Shown one piece after another: positions 1-9,445 of a stretch of DNA of 64,000 bases. The first letter of the stretch is position 1. Every line of letters begins with the position of its first letter. Position numbers and translations under genes: made by a program. The stretch is from Neorhodopirellula lusitana (lineage in GTDB: Bacteria; Planctomycetota; Planctomycetia; Pirellulales; Pirellulaceae). The notes beneath the pieces are model-generated. The model was not told the origin of the DNA. It searched no databases and saw only the letters and a list, made by a program, of their open reading frames with translations. The stretch covers positions 930,001-994,000 of the forward strand of contig NZ_FXUG01000001.1 of assembly GCF_900182915.1 (NCBI RefSeq), given 5' to 3'.

Positions 1-222
1 GAGAAGTGGTTGAGTGGCCGTAACCGTTAATATCGGAATCGTTTGACACGCTTTTAGGTTGTCGGGGTGCAAAGTTCGCGTTCCGCTCGGCCTGATGGAA
101 CGAAGTGACCTACTTATTTCATTGCACAGTACTTCATCGCAACCAACACTCGGTTGCGGACTAGATGAAAGTGTTGTGCATGTTGACGGTGGGGGCCGCT
201 CTTCCTGTATCAAAGTTTGCAG
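1..222. other. Leading intergenic sequence
   Basis: No gene, RNA or repeat is recognised here. It is presumably the upstream region of the PilZ-like gene that follows; a gene ending just outside the window cannot be excluded. Confidence 0.4.
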
Positions 223-723
223 ATGACCCATTCAACCAACAGTGACGAATACTTCCGATGCGCGCTACCAGTCGAAAATGGTTCGGCACAAATCCGAATT
301 GGGCGTCGGTCCCTTGAAGCTCAAGTGCAAGAAGCATCGATCGACGGATTTACCGTCTTAGTCCAGGCGTCCAATGCCGCCAAGCTTTCGCTTGGACGCC
401 CCTGGATTTTGGTCCACGACGAATCCACATTGGAAGTGCATGCCCAGTGGTTCTTTCATGCTGAAGATGGGAACGTGCAAATCGGTCTGCGGCGTCTGCG
501 AGACCTCACACGTCCGCCGATGATCGGTGGCTGGATGCCCAGTTTCGTAAGCCGTCATCGAGGTGTCGAAGCCTCGGGTGGATCGCTCATGTTTGTCAGC
601 GCAGTGTTGCTCGCGGTCCTGAGCCTCGCGCTACCGGGCATCGGCGACGTGTTGGGCACATCTGGACGCATTCAACAGGGCATCGCCTCACTGGCCGGCG
701 GGATTCGCAGTTTCATGCCTTAG
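223..723 (+). CDS. PilZ-like domain protein with C-terminal membrane segment
   Basis: A protein of about 166 residues. Residues 10-100 read as a small beta-barrel of PilZ type: an early Arg-rich strand, a DGF turn corresponding to the usual DxSxxG region, and a later strand with AQWFFHAEDGNVQIGL. The canonical RxxxR is not clean, so cyclic-di-GMP binding is only a possibility. A hydrophobic segment (about 125-145) near the C-terminus suggests membrane anchoring. I start at the ATG at 223; a TTG six bases upstream is also in frame. It stands alone, with a hairpin repeat just downstream. Family assignment is inference from pattern. Confidence 0.6.
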   Translation: MTHSTNSDEYFRCALPVENGSAQIRIGRRSLEAQVQEASIDGFTVLVQASNAAKLSLGRPWILVHDESTLEVHAQWFFHAEDGNVQIGLRRLRDLTRPPMIGGWMPSFVSRHRGVEASGGSLMFVSAVLLAVLSLALPGIGDVLGTSGRIQQGIASLAGGIRSFMP

Positions 724-780
724 CCGCCTGTTGGAAATCGTATTGCAAATAGCAGAGACGGTCCGTCATGCGGTCTGCCA

Positions 781-856
781 GCTAAAAATCGTTGCCTTCT
801 CAAACGCATTTAGCGGAACGGCATAGGGCTTGTGCCTATTGCAATCGAAAATCAAA
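781..856 (-). repeat. Dispersed hairpin repeat, copy 1 (inverted)
   Basis: Read on the minus strand this matches the copy at 52430-52503 over about 75 bases, including the shared end GGCAACGATTTT. The core is an imperfect hairpin (GGCACAAGCCCTATGCC). It lies in the 379-base gap after the PilZ-like gene; nothing else is recognised in that gap. Confidence 0.75.
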
Positions 857-1102
857 GGCTGTTCAGCAACCTTGCAATGACAAGCTCGCGTCAAACGCCG
901 TCGCTGGACTCGCCCAAGTTCATTGGGACGGCCATTGATGTCCGAAGGTCCGTGTCTCCAGCTTTCCAAGGATTTTCTGATAGCTCAACCATCGGCATTC
1001 CCCTGGCGGCGATGTCGTGGACAGCGTGCTCACCATTATCAGGCTGAATCGTTACACTGGGTTGACTGGTTACCCCACCCTGCCAATTCTTGCGACAGCC
1101 CG

Positions 1103-2440
1103 ATGAGTTTGAACCTGTTCGTTCCCCGATTCCAATTCTGTTTCGTTTTGCTCTGTTGGTTTTGTTTGCTCTGGGGGTCTTGTCAGTTGGGATCTTCCCC
1201 GTTTTGCGCGGCGGAATCACCGGTGTTCCCTCACCGCATGCCAGCGGAGAGGCCGAACATGGAATTGAGTGCGGCTGCCGATCGGATGTTCGACTACCCG
1301 GCACCTCGGGTGCAAGACAACGAGTTGTTCTCTCAATTCAAGTACACTCCGTTGAAGGGACTCGACAATCACGATGGGGACGGGACCATCACGCGACGTG
1401 ATCCCTCACGCCCCATCTTGGTCGATGGCCAATACCACGTCTGGTACACGAAACGAGACACGGCGACGCCACCCATCGGTGCCAGTCGCGCCAGCGAGGC
1501 GACTGATACCATTCCGTCCACCGACTGGGATTTGTGCGAAGTCTGGCATGCAACCAGTGCCGATGGTTTCACTTGGGAAGAACAAGGCGTTGCGGTCGCC
1601 CGCCCGCCGCAGCCGATACCCGGTTGGCGTTCTGTTGCCACACCTGAAATCTTAGTTTGGAAAGGCAAGTACTACCTTTACTACCAGGCCTTCGTGCAAG
1701 CCAGCGGTTTGAAAGGCGACTGGTGCGCGGTTTCGATTTCCACCGCGGATTCGCCAAATGGTCCATGGACTGCAGCAAATAAGACAATCATTCATACCGG
1801 TGAAGAAGGCGACTGGGACCAGGACGCGGTGCACGATCCGTTTCCGGTTGTTTATCAAGGTCGCATTCATGTTTACTACAAGGCCGCCTACAACAAATGG
1901 CCTGATGTCCGCGATAAGTATGCGGTCGGCCACGGGTTAGCGGTTGCCGATGATCCACTGGGCCCCTATCAAAAACATCGCTTGAATCCCGTCATGACTT
2001 CGGGGCATGAAACAACGTACTTTCCTTTCAAAAAAGGCATCGCAGCACTCGCGATCAAGGATGGCAACGAACGCGATACAATCCAGTACGCCGATGACGG
2101 TGTCAATTTCCGGATCGCGTCTGTTGTGTCGCTGCCCCCCATCGCTGCCGGCCCATTCACGCCCGACGCTTTCACCAACAGTGGCAATGGTCGCGGTATC
2201 ACCTGGGGACTATGCCACTTCACCAATGCAGGAACGCCGGGGAAAGGGCATTCGATCTTAGCTCGATTTGATTGTGACCTAAGCCTCGATTGGGATGACC
2301 CCTCATTGAAACGCAGCGGCCTTTGGTTTCGACCGGACATCTATTTCAAACAGGCCCTTAGTGGGGCACAACGGAAACGCATCGCGAAGGCAAACGACGT
2401 TGTGATCTCGGGTGATCAAGCGATCGATGATGCCAAGTAA
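1103..2440 (+). CDS. GH117-like alpha-1,3-(neoagaro)oligosaccharide hydrolase, secreted
   Basis: About 445 residues with an N-terminal signal peptide (hydrophobic 11-36). The mature protein has the five-bladed propeller pattern of glycoside hydrolase family 117: RDPSRPILVDGQYHVWYTK near 99-117 (Asp100 aligns with the family's general base), a TPEILVWKGKYYLYYQ blade near 180, and a GHETTYF motif whose His302 matches the unusual catalytic histidine of GH117. Family members release 3,6-anhydro-L-galactose or related sugars from the non-reducing end of neoagaro-oligosaccharides. The ATG at 1103 is chosen because it opens directly into the signal peptide; the frame is open further upstream. It pairs functionally with the GH86-like enzyme at 17.4-19.8 kb. 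Exact substrate is inferred. Confidence 0.82.
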   Translation: MSLNLFVPRFQFCFVLLCWFCLLWGSCQLGSSPFCAAESPVFPHRMPAERPNMELSAAADRMFDYPAPRVQDNELFSQFKYTPLKGLDNHDGDGTITRRDPSRPILVDGQYHVWYTKRDTATPPIGASRASEATDTIPSTDWDLCEVWHATSADGFTWEEQGVAVARPPQPIPGWRSVATPEILVWKGKYYLYYQAFVQASGLKGDWCAVSISTADSPNGPWTAANKTIIHTGEEGDWDQDAVHDPFPVVYQGRIHVYYKAAYNKWPDVRDKYAVGHGLAVADDPLGPYQKHRLNPVMTSGHETTYFPFKKGIAALAIKDGNERDTIQYADDGVNFRIASVVSLPPIAAGPFTPDAFTNSGNGRGITWGLCHFTNAGTPGKGHSILARFDCDLSLDWDDPSLKRSGLWFRPDIYFKQALSGAQRKRIAKANDVVISGDQAIDDAK

Positions 2441-2494
2441 ATCATTCGCAACCGCTTTTCACCGGATGCCATCCTTCACCCTGGTTTTAACGAG

Positions 2495-3139
2495 ATGCTC
2501 AAGATTTGGATCGTCGAAGATAACTCAAGCTACCGGCGTGCCACGGTTCGGGGATTGAGTGTGCTCGCCGACGATGTGCAGCCTAGTGAGTTCGACAACT
2601 GTGAGGACGTGATCACCGCAATTGACGCGGGGCAATCGCCCGACGTGTTTTTGATGGATATCGATCTTCCGGGGATGGACGGCATCGAAGGCATCGGCGA
2701 GATCAAGCGAAGACTGCCTGATGCGTCGGTTCTGATCCTGACCGTGTTTGAAGACGACGAGAAAATCTTCCGTGCGCTCAAGGCCGGGGCTTCTGGTTAC
2801 TGCTTAAAATCGGATTCCATTGCCAAGGTTTGCGAAGCCGTCCAGCAGGTTTTGCAAGGCGCCGCACCGATTCATCCACGCATCGCTGGTCGCGTGTTGA
2901 AAATGTTCACGCAACTCGCTCCCGAACAGGCCGACTATGGGCTTAACGCTCGCGAGCAGGCCGTGCTGGAAGCGATGACCCGCGGGCTGGTCCGCAAGCA
3001 AGTGGCCGGGGAACTGGACCTGAATCTTCACACGCTCGACTACGTCACGCGGTGCATCTATCGCAAGTTGCATGTCAACGGTGCGACCGCTGCGGTCGCA
3101 CTTGCGATTCGTGAACGACTGGTTGATCCGCCGGAATAA
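2495..3139 (+). CDS. NarL/FixJ-type response regulator
   Basis: A 214-residue two-domain regulator. The receiver (1-120) has the acidic pair Glu8/Asp9, phospho-acceptor Asp55 in VFLMDIDLPG, Thr83 and Lys105, so phosphotransfer looks intact. The C-terminal LuxR-type helix-turn-helix (about 148-205) begins LNAREQAVLEAMTRG; the recognition-helix region LNLHTLDYVTRCIYRKL departs from the usual TVKxHxxxI pattern. No histidine kinase is visible nearby, so it is an orphan regulator in this window. It starts 54 bases after the GH117-like gene on the same strand, so the two may be co-transcribed and the regulator may act on polysaccharide genes; that link is inference. Confidence 0.92.
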   Translation: MLKIWIVEDNSSYRRATVRGLSVLADDVQPSEFDNCEDVITAIDAGQSPDVFLMDIDLPGMDGIEGIGEIKRRLPDASVLILTVFEDDEKIFRALKAGASGYCLKSDSIAKVCEAVQQVLQGAAPIHPRIAGRVLKMFTQLAPEQADYGLNAREQAVLEAMTRGLVRKQVAGELDLNLHTLDYVTRCIYRKLHVNGATAAVALAIRERLVDPPE

Positions 3140-3147
3140 ATCCGGCG
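3129..3147. terminator. Hairpin over the response-regulator stop codon
   Basis: CGCCGGA and TCCGGCG form a perfect 7-bp stem around a 5-base loop that includes the stop codon. It sits between convergent genes. There is no long T tract, so termination is plausible but unproven. Confidence 0.45.
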
Positions 3148-3167
3148 TCGAACTTTGTGTATAGAGC

Positions 3168-3209
3168 CCCGTGTGCCAGGATCCCGTGTGCCAGGATCCC
3201 GTGTGTCAG
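3168..3209. repeat. 15-bp tandem repeat (about 2.8 units)
   Basis: Units CCCGTGTGCCAGGAT at 3168-3182 and 3183-3197 are identical; a third, partial unit with one change ends near 3209. It lies between convergent gene ends. Confidence 0.85.
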
Positions 3210-3220
3210 CACGCTGCGGA

Positions 3221-5086
3221 TCAGGACTCTGTGGCTGACTGCAATTGTTCTTGCAACCATTGATGGACGCGACGTTCCAGCAGAGGAAGCGGTATCGATC
3301 CGACGGCCAATACATGATCGTGAAAAGCACGTACATCAAAGCGGTCGCCTAGTTGATCCTCGCACTCTTTCCTCAACCGGGTCAGGGACAACTCACCGAT
3401 TTTGTATGCCAACGCTTGGCCTGGCCAACCGATGTAGCGGTCGACTTCCGCGACAATGTTGTGTTCGCTGAGTGCGGTATGATCGCTCATGTATTGGATC
3501 GCCTGTTGGCGACTCCAACCCATCCAGTGGATTCCTGTGTCGACAACCAATCGGCTGGCGCGCCACGCCTCCATGCTTAGCCGACCGAAATCTTGATACG
3601 GATCGCTATAGAATCCAATCTCCTTGCCCAGTCGCTCGCTATACAAACCCCACCCTTCGATGAACGCCGTGATGTTGCTTTGGCGGCTCATCGGGTGCAC
3701 ATCCTCCAATTCAGTTTGCAAGGCGATTTGCAGGTGGTGCCCCGGAACAGCCTCGTGCATCGAAAGCGATTCCAGTTGGTAGATTGGGCGTGATTTCAGG
3801 TTGTAGGTGTTCAGGTAGAACACGCCAGCACGACGTCCGTCCGATGAAGGCGGCCAGTAATAGGCACTCGATGTTTGCGGGGCAACGTAAAGTGGGATTT
3901 CCTTTAGCCCATAGGGAATACGAGGCAGGTGTCCGAATAATTCGGGAAGCCGGCCATCGGCCCGCTTCAAAATCAAAGCTGCCTTTTCCAGTAACTCTTC
4001 AGGGGTCTTTGCGTAGAATTTCGGGTCGGTGCGAAGATGTTCTACGAAGGCGGGCAAGTCACCTTGGAAGTTCACTTTCACACGGATCGCTTCCATTTCC
4101 CCACGGATTCTCTCGTTTTCGCGTACTCCGATCGCGTGGACTTCAGCCGGTGACAAAGCCAAAGTCGTGAACCGCTCGATGCGGTCGCGATAGAACTCGC
4201 GTCCTTGAGGCAGTGCCGCCGCCGCGATCGAGGTTCGAGAAGCGGGGATGTATTCGGTGCGTAAGAATTCAGCGAACCGCCGGTAGGCCGGGGCCACACT
4301 GGTTGCGATCGCATCCAATACGTTCGCTTCAATCTTAGACCAGTCCTGTTCGCTGAACCGCTTCTTCGTTTGCTCGTTGATGTTGGTCATCAACAATGAT
4401 CGAGCGGGATCGTCGACCGCGTGAGCGGCAGCCTGGTCGGCCGAGTCTCTCATGATGATCGCGGGCTGAGTTAAACCTTGTTCGATTCCCTGTCTCATCA
4501 ACGCGATGTGCGAATCGACATACTTGTCGAACGCCCGTAGCCGTGAAACGTAGTTTGCGAAGTCTTCCTTGGATTGAGGATTCATCAACCGCGTCATTTC
4601 TGGAAACGAAATGTGAAAGCCTTCTCGATTGCTGATCGGCATCAAGTGCGTTTGAAAGTCGAAATCGGAAATTCGATTCTCCAGCTTTCGTCGCAGAAGT
4701 TCAGCATCAATCTGCTTCATCTCACTTAGCTTGGCCGCGTCAATCGCATCGAGTTCAGCAAGGAAAGATCGAGTCCGTTCAGTTCGCTCCTGCGTGGCCT
4801 TCAGGCTGACGTCGGCAAGGCGGTCTTGTCCGCGTGGGTCGCCCACATCAGTGGCCAACATGGGCGATGACGCGATTTCGTCGTCCCAGACACGGTCCAG
4901 CAAATCAGTCAGGACCGGATCAAGTATCGCTTGTGTCTGATTCAATGGTTGCGATTGCGACGTCGTCACGACTGTGGACGAAGAGGGCGTTTGTGCCATC
5001 ACGTTGGCCGTTGATGGTAGCAATCCGAAAATCCAGGATGCGGATAGCAAAGCCCGTAGCGGCCAAGCGATTCGTGACAACGTCAT
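3221..5086 (-). CDS. DUF885 family secreted protein, putative metallopeptidase
   Basis: About 621 residues. The DUF885 signature HEAVPGHHLQ lies at about 444-453 and resembles a zinc HExxxGH site; many family members are annotated as peptidases or lipoproteins. A signal peptide (about 8-32, ending near VMAQ) supports export, and the ATG at 5086 is chosen because it begins that signal although the frame is open 168 bases further upstream. Length is typical for the family. The mature N-terminus is low-complexity (Ser/Thr/Gln) before the folded domain. It is convergent with the response regulator and downstream of, but separated from, the sulfatase at 5289-6716. Substrate is unknown. Confidence 0.85.
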   Translation of the reverse strand: MTLSRIAWPLRALLSASWIFGLLPSTANVMAQTPSSSTVVTTSQSQPLNQTQAILDPVLTDLLDRVWDDEIASSPMLATDVGDPRGQDRLADVSLKATQERTERTRSFLAELDAIDAAKLSEMKQIDAELLRRKLENRISDFDFQTHLMPISNREGFHISFPEMTRLMNPQSKEDFANYVSRLRAFDKYVDSHIALMRQGIEQGLTQPAIIMRDSADQAAAHAVDDPARSLLMTNINEQTKKRFSEQDWSKIEANVLDAIATSVAPAYRRFAEFLRTEYIPASRTSIAAAALPQGREFYRDRIERFTTLALSPAEVHAIGVRENERIRGEMEAIRVKVNFQGDLPAFVEHLRTDPKFYAKTPEELLEKAALILKRADGRLPELFGHLPRIPYGLKEIPLYVAPQTSSAYYWPPSSDGRRAGVFYLNTYNLKSRPIYQLESLSMHEAVPGHHLQIALQTELEDVHPMSRQSNITAFIEGWGLYSERLGKEIGFYSDPYQDFGRLSMEAWRASRLVVDTGIHWMGWSRQQAIQYMSDHTALSEHNIVAEVDRYIGWPGQALAYKIGELSLTRLRKECEDQLGDRFDVRAFHDHVLAVGSIPLPLLERRVHQWLQEQLQSATES

Positions 5087-5288
5087 CTGTGATGATCCAG
5101 TGCGAGAGTGATGTACCAAGCCAAGCGTAGCAAGAACCTGGCCCGCCCGTTGAAGGCGAAACTCATTGGAGCACAGTGTTGGTGACTGGTGGAGCCATGT
5201 CGCGGCAAGAAGCGAACGGCTAGGGAGATGGTTGCAATGGGCCCCGTAAATCACATTTGGTGTGGATTCTGTTTGAACGTTCGGGGTG

Positions 5289-6716
5289 TCATTGGATTGT
5301 TGCGTCGAACGCTTTCATTTTGCGTTTCAGCTCTTCGACCTTTTCCGGGTACTTGCGATGGAGATTGGTTCGCTCACCCAGGTCTTGGTTCAGGTGAAAC
5401 AGCATCGGTTCTTTCGTTCTTGTGGGCTGGTTCGCTGACTGGTCGGCGGTAGGTTTGAGCGGTCGTCGGTCACCCTCTTTTAAGTACTTCCAATCTCCCG
5501 CACGAATACCATCAATCATTTCCGAGTTGGCTTTGTAAAAGTACATTTCGTGGCGGGGTGATTTCTTCGATTTTCCTTCGAGTACATCGGAAATGTCGTA
5601 ACCATCGAAGACACGATCCCGGGGCATGGCAACATCGACGTAGTGCGCGATCGTTGGTAGCAGGTCTAGCGTTGAAAGTATCTCGTTGCTGACTGAGCCC
5701 GGTGGGATGACGCTGGGTGCCCATAGGACCGCCGGAACCCTTTGTCCTCCCTCGAACGTGTCAAACTTAAAGCCACGCAACGGACCAGCGGACGATCCCC
5801 GGAGGCTTTTGCGACGATTCGCTGGTCCGTTGTCTGAGCAGTACACGATGAAGGTGTGCTGGTCGAGTCCGGCCTTGCTTACAGCCTTTCGGATCTCACC
5901 GACGCTCCAGTCAATCTCTTCGATTGAATCGCAGTAGCGACCGCTTCCGCTGACGCCGTCAAATGCTTCAGAAACGTGAATTGGATTGTGCGGCATGCTG
6001 TGCGGTAGATACAGAAAGAATGGGTGATCTCGATTCTGGTGAATGAATTGAACCGCCTCTTCCGTATACCGTTTGGTTAACTGTGACTGATCGACTGGAT
6101 ATTCGATGACCTCTTGTCCACGCATCAGGGGCATGACGTTCTTCATCGACTTATAGTCATGTTGGTATTGGACAACGTCCGCGTTCAGTTGGTCCATCGT
6201 CCAGCCCCGGTGCAACTTCGGTTCCGATGCGATCGCGAGTTCTTTGGCGATGGACATATCGTTGCTATACGGCAGACCAAAGTAAGAGTCGAATCCTTGG
6301 TTGATTGGCAAGTACTTTGGCAGATGGCCTAAATGCCACTTTCCGACGATCCCGGTCGCATAATCCTTGGTCTTCAAAAGTTCAGCAATCGTGATCTCGT
6401 CTTCGGGCAAACCTGTTTGGGAATAGGGAAACAAAACCGCCGGCACTCCAGCACGCTTGGGCATCCGCCCGGTTAGCAACGCCGCACGTGATGGCGAGCA
6501 AACCGACGCGGCGGTATAGAAACTTGTTAGCTTGATTCCTTCCGCGGCCATCTGATCAATGTTTGGTGTCTTGATCCTCGTGGAACCAAAGCAACCCAAG
6601 TCTTCATATCCTTGATCATCTGTCAAAATGATGATGACGTTCATTGGGGCAGCTTGAAGCGGGCCGGCAATCAATAAAAGGACCGCCGCGATCATCAGTT
6701 GTTTCAAGTTCATCAT
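5289..6716 (-). CDS. Type I (S1) sulfatase A
   Basis: 475 residues with a signal peptide (about 1-22). It has the alkaline-phosphatase-like sulfatase fold markers: metal-binding TDDQGYEDLG near 32-41, formylglycine motif CSPSRAALLTGR with Cys73, KWHLGH, and a C-terminal metal-site motif CSDNGP. Cys73 must be oxidised to formylglycine for activity; no maturase gene lies in this window. The start is one of two adjacent ATGs (6716 or 6713). Exo- or endo-sulfatase specificity on algal polysaccharide is likely from context, but the substrate cannot be read from sequence. Confidence 0.93.
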   Translation of the reverse strand: MMNLKQLMIAAVLLLIAGPLQAAPMNVIIILTDDQGYEDLGCFGSTRIKTPNIDQMAAEGIKLTSFYTAASVCSPSRAALLTGRMPKRAGVPAVLFPYSQTGLPEDEITIAELLKTKDYATGIVGKWHLGHLPKYLPINQGFDSYFGLPYSNDMSIAKELAIASEPKLHRGWTMDQLNADVVQYQHDYKSMKNVMPLMRGQEVIEYPVDQSQLTKRYTEEAVQFIHQNRDHPFFLYLPHSMPHNPIHVSEAFDGVSGSGRYCDSIEEIDWSVGEIRKAVSKAGLDQHTFIVYCSDNGPANRRKSLRGSSAGPLRGFKFDTFEGGQRVPAVLWAPSVIPPGSVSNEILSTLDLLPTIAHYVDVAMPRDRVFDGYDISDVLEGKSKKSPRHEMYFYKANSEMIDGIRAGDWKYLKEGDRRPLKPTADQSANQPTRTKEPMLFHLNQDLGERTNLHRKYPEKVEELKRKMKAFDATIQ

Positions 6717-6975
6717 TCATTCCTGGTCTCTTTTGTGGGGAATTGCCAGTCTACGTAGGAGCTTCAGTGTCGCGGGATCCGGGGCAAAATACGCGGGAGA
6801 GAAGTGACGCGACCTCTTGCGGTGGAGGGGAATCGCAGGCCGCGGGCGATTTTGGAAGAAATACCGGCGAATGCTCTCAAGAAATATTGGCATATTCGCC
6901 ATTGAAATCATCCAAAATGGGACCGTTGATGCGATTACTTCTCTAACCCGTGTATCAACGGGCTGTTGATTTATT

Positions 6976-7042
6976 CGTTTTAGCGGGCAGTCGTAGGCGA
7001 CCTACTTGCTACTGCACGTCGCCTACGGCTACCGGTTAAACG
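6976..7042. repeat. Long imperfect palindrome upstream of the sigma gene
   Basis: CGTAGGCGAC (6992-7001) and GTCGCCTACG (7018-7027) are a perfect 10-bp inverted repeat. Outside it the arms continue imperfectly (CGTTTTAGCGGG against CCGGTTAAACG), giving a possible stem of about 26 bp. It lies in a 440-base gap that otherwise shows nothing, about 115 bases before the sigma gene. Confidence 0.7.
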
Positions 7043-7156
7043 AAAACAGGTTGGCTCTTGATTAAGTCGACAAACCCTTAACCCGAGGGAAAATAGGGCG
7101 AAAGCTCCGTTTTGATTTGGCCCTTACTGATAACGCGAACTCTGGAAATCTATTGA

Positions 7157-7762
7157 GTGTCTGAATTGCCTGGAAACCGATCTTCCGAAAATCGATACGC
7201 GGAAACCCCCGATGCCGACGTAGCACAAGAAGAGGCCTTTATGAAGCTGTTCCTGCAATCGGAGCGGCGAATTTTGGGCTTCATTCTGGCGCTCGTTCCG
7301 CATCTTGCGGATGCGGAAGACCTAGTGCAAGAAACATGCATGATCATGTGGAACAAGTTTGATCAGTTTGAAAAAGGGACTGACTTTGTCGCGTGGGGGA
7401 TTTCGATTGCCCGCTATCGTGTTCTTAATTACCGACGGTCCACTGGGACGCGGCGTGTCTATTTTAGTGAGAATCTGATGCGTCAAATCGACGATGCCGC
7501 AGTTGGCTTGTCTGTTCAGGGCGACGAGAGGTTATCGGCTTTGCAATCGTGTTTGGGACGTCTTCGCGAAAAGGATCGTGAGCTAATTCGGTTGCGTTAC
7601 TTCGCGGAAAACTCAACGAAACAAACCGCACGTGAAGTCGGCCGTAGCGCCGATTCGGTCTATAAATCTCTCAACCGAATCCACGACGCGTTGCTGTTGT
7701 GTATGCGTCATGCGGTCAAGATGGAATCGTTCCCGACAAAATCGTTGCGGGCGGAGGGCTAA
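7157..7762 (+). CDS. ECF-type RNA polymerase sigma factor 1
   Basis: 201 residues. Region 2 is clear: ILGFILALVPHLADAEDLVQ followed by ETCMIMWNKFDQF and the WGISIARY segment. Region 4 is a helix-turn-helix near 135-175 (LREKDRELIRLRYFAENSTK, then TAREVGRSADSVYKSL). The pattern is that of the Rhodopirellula/Verrucomicrobium sigma group. The start is GTG at 7157; no ATG fits well upstream of region 2. It ends 4 bases before the FecR-like gene, the standard sigma/anti-sigma arrangement, and heads a five-gene run to 14.1 kb. It probably directs its own operon and perhaps the neighbouring sulfatases; target promoters were not identified. Confidence 0.9.
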   Translation: MSELPGNRSSENRYAETPDADVAQEEAFMKLFLQSERRILGFILALVPHLADAEDLVQETCMIMWNKFDQFEKGTDFVAWGISIARYRVLNYRRSTGTRRVYFSENLMRQIDDAAVGLSVQGDERLSALQSCLGRLREKDRELIRLRYFAENSTKQTAREVGRSADSVYKSLNRIHDALLLCMRHAVKMESFPTKSLRAEG

Positions 7763-7766
7763 GCTG

Positions 7767-9374
7767 ATGATGAAGTCCAATGAACGTGCGAGATTGATGG
7801 AACTGATCGGATTGCTACGCGATTCCAAGCATGATGGCGGTCTCGACGACCTTCAAGCAGCGGAACTTGAATCCATCCTTGAAAGCGATGCTGAGGCGTT
7901 GCAGTACTATGTTAAATCGATGGATGTGATCGCCATGTTGCATCGGCAACAAGGCCAGTTCATTCACGAACAAGTTGAAGAGCCGAGCGAGGCCGCGATA
8001 GTGGGTCTTGCGAAGTCGACCAACGTGAGGCCTGTTTCTCGTGACCGCAGGTCGGTAGCCGGTTTGGGGTTGGCCGTTTGCGCGAGTTTAGCGATTGGGG
8101 TTTTGGCGGGACAACTATTCGTCCCGCAAAACTATGAATCATTGCCGGAGGTTACACGCATCGCGTTCAGCGATAGCACGTCTGAAATCGCCACGCTTTG
8201 CTCAGCGTCAGGCTGCCGATGGGATGCTTTGAGCGAGTCGCGATTTGAGGGCCAGCGACTCGCGCCCGGCCCGTTGCGACTCATTGAAGGTGTCGCCGTT
8301 ATTCATTTCGACTCGGATGTAAATCTTGTGTTGGAAGGCCCTGCGTACCTTGAACTTGCCAACGTCGATGGTGCCGTGCTGCATCATGGCAAAGCGGTGT
8401 TCAGCGGCACCAACGACTTCGAGCAGTTCACACTGGAAACTCCTTTTTCTAAATTTCAGGATGAGGGCACCGAGTACGCGGTGATCGTTGACCCGCAAAA
8501 TGAATTCGAAGAAATACACGTGTTCGACGGCCGCGTGATGCGTGATGCCAACGATACAGGGGGGACGACGTCACAGATTCATGCTTTGAAGTTGGACGCC
8601 GGGGAAGCTCGGCGATTCGGTAAGTTGGATTCAATTGAGTCCATCCGTCTGGACTCGTCGCGGTTCATTCGTAACGCCGTGGTGCCGGATGATGCGACTG
8701 AGTTGGTAACCGTAGCCGAATCGTTTGCATACGACCGCGACTCTTTGGCTGGTCTGGATGGCGGCACAGGATGGCAATCGCCTTGGACACAACCGGCTCG
8801 TTACGATGCGGACCAGGGGGCAAAGGTGCAAACCAATTCACCGTTGTCTTGGCCAGGACGTGACGAGGATGATGGAAGCGGCAGTTTGCTGGTGGAAGGG
8901 AATACTGGAGTTCACCGTGCCTTGCAGAACCCGATTCGTATGAACCGGGATGGCGCTTATTACATGAGCTTTCTGGTTCGCAAAGCACCAAGCGAAAAGG
9001 GATGGGTGTGCATCACCTTACGCAACCTAGAAGATAAGAAGGGCAGTATCTCGTTCGGGTTGCGAGGCAAGGCTCGGGTTGTTCATGGTGGTCGTTCCAC
9101 CGAAGGGACAAGCAAGCTTCCTGGTGACTCTGTCCATCTTTTGGTATGCAAGATACTGGCTCGCAAGGACAAAGCCGATCAAGTTACTCTTCGTGTCTAC
9201 GGCGAACATGAAATCGTTGACACGGTTGAACCTTCGGCGTGGAGCATAACGGCACGTCCGATCTTCGATAGCAGTGTTCTAAGAGAATTAAGGTTGTACT
9301 CAAAGAACAGTTCACGCGTTGAGTTGGACGACATCCGTATCGGGAAAACCTGGGCAAGTGTCACGTCATTCTGA
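7767..9374 (+). CDS. FecR-like transmembrane anti-sigma protein with LamG-like C-terminus
   Basis: About 535 residues. The cytoplasmic N-terminus (1-95) has the planctomycete anti-sigma pattern (ERARLMELIGLLRDS, then ESDAEALQYYV). One membrane helix follows (about 97-118), then an exported FecR-type region (about 150-320, IHFDSDVNLVLEGPAYLEL onward) and a C-terminal jelly-roll-like part (about 335-535) with LamG-like strands ending in LDDIRIGKTW. The ATG at 7767 is 4 bases after the sigma stop. The topology suggests an outside sensor controlling the sigma factor inside. It is paralogous in layout to the protein at 24292-26058. Ligand identity is unknown. Confidence 0.82.
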   Translation: MMKSNERARLMELIGLLRDSKHDGGLDDLQAAELESILESDAEALQYYVKSMDVIAMLHRQQGQFIHEQVEEPSEAAIVGLAKSTNVRPVSRDRRSVAGLGLAVCASLAIGVLAGQLFVPQNYESLPEVTRIAFSDSTSEIATLCSASGCRWDALSESRFEGQRLAPGPLRLIEGVAVIHFDSDVNLVLEGPAYLELANVDGAVLHHGKAVFSGTNDFEQFTLETPFSKFQDEGTEYAVIVDPQNEFEEIHVFDGRVMRDANDTGGTTSQIHALKLDAGEARRFGKLDSIESIRLDSSRFIRNAVVPDDATELVTVAESFAYDRDSLAGLDGGTGWQSPWTQPARYDADQGAKVQTNSPLSWPGRDEDDGSGSLLVEGNTGVHRALQNPIRMNRDGAYYMSFLVRKAPSEKGWVCITLRNLEDKKGSISFGLRGKARVVHGGRSTEGTSKLPGDSVHLLVCKILARKDKADQVTLRVYGEHEIVDTVEPSAWSITARPIFDSSVLRELRLYSKNSSRVELDDIRIGKTWASVTSF

Positions 9375-9445
9375 CTCTAGACGGCCAGGCCGTGCCTGTG
9401 CGACGAACTCAATCCAATTTGCCAATCATCACAAGTATCCATTTC

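Noticed and set aside
3168-3209. Short direct repeats as a CRISPR array
   Set aside because: Units are contiguous, 15 bases long and lack spacers; no cas gene is present in the window.
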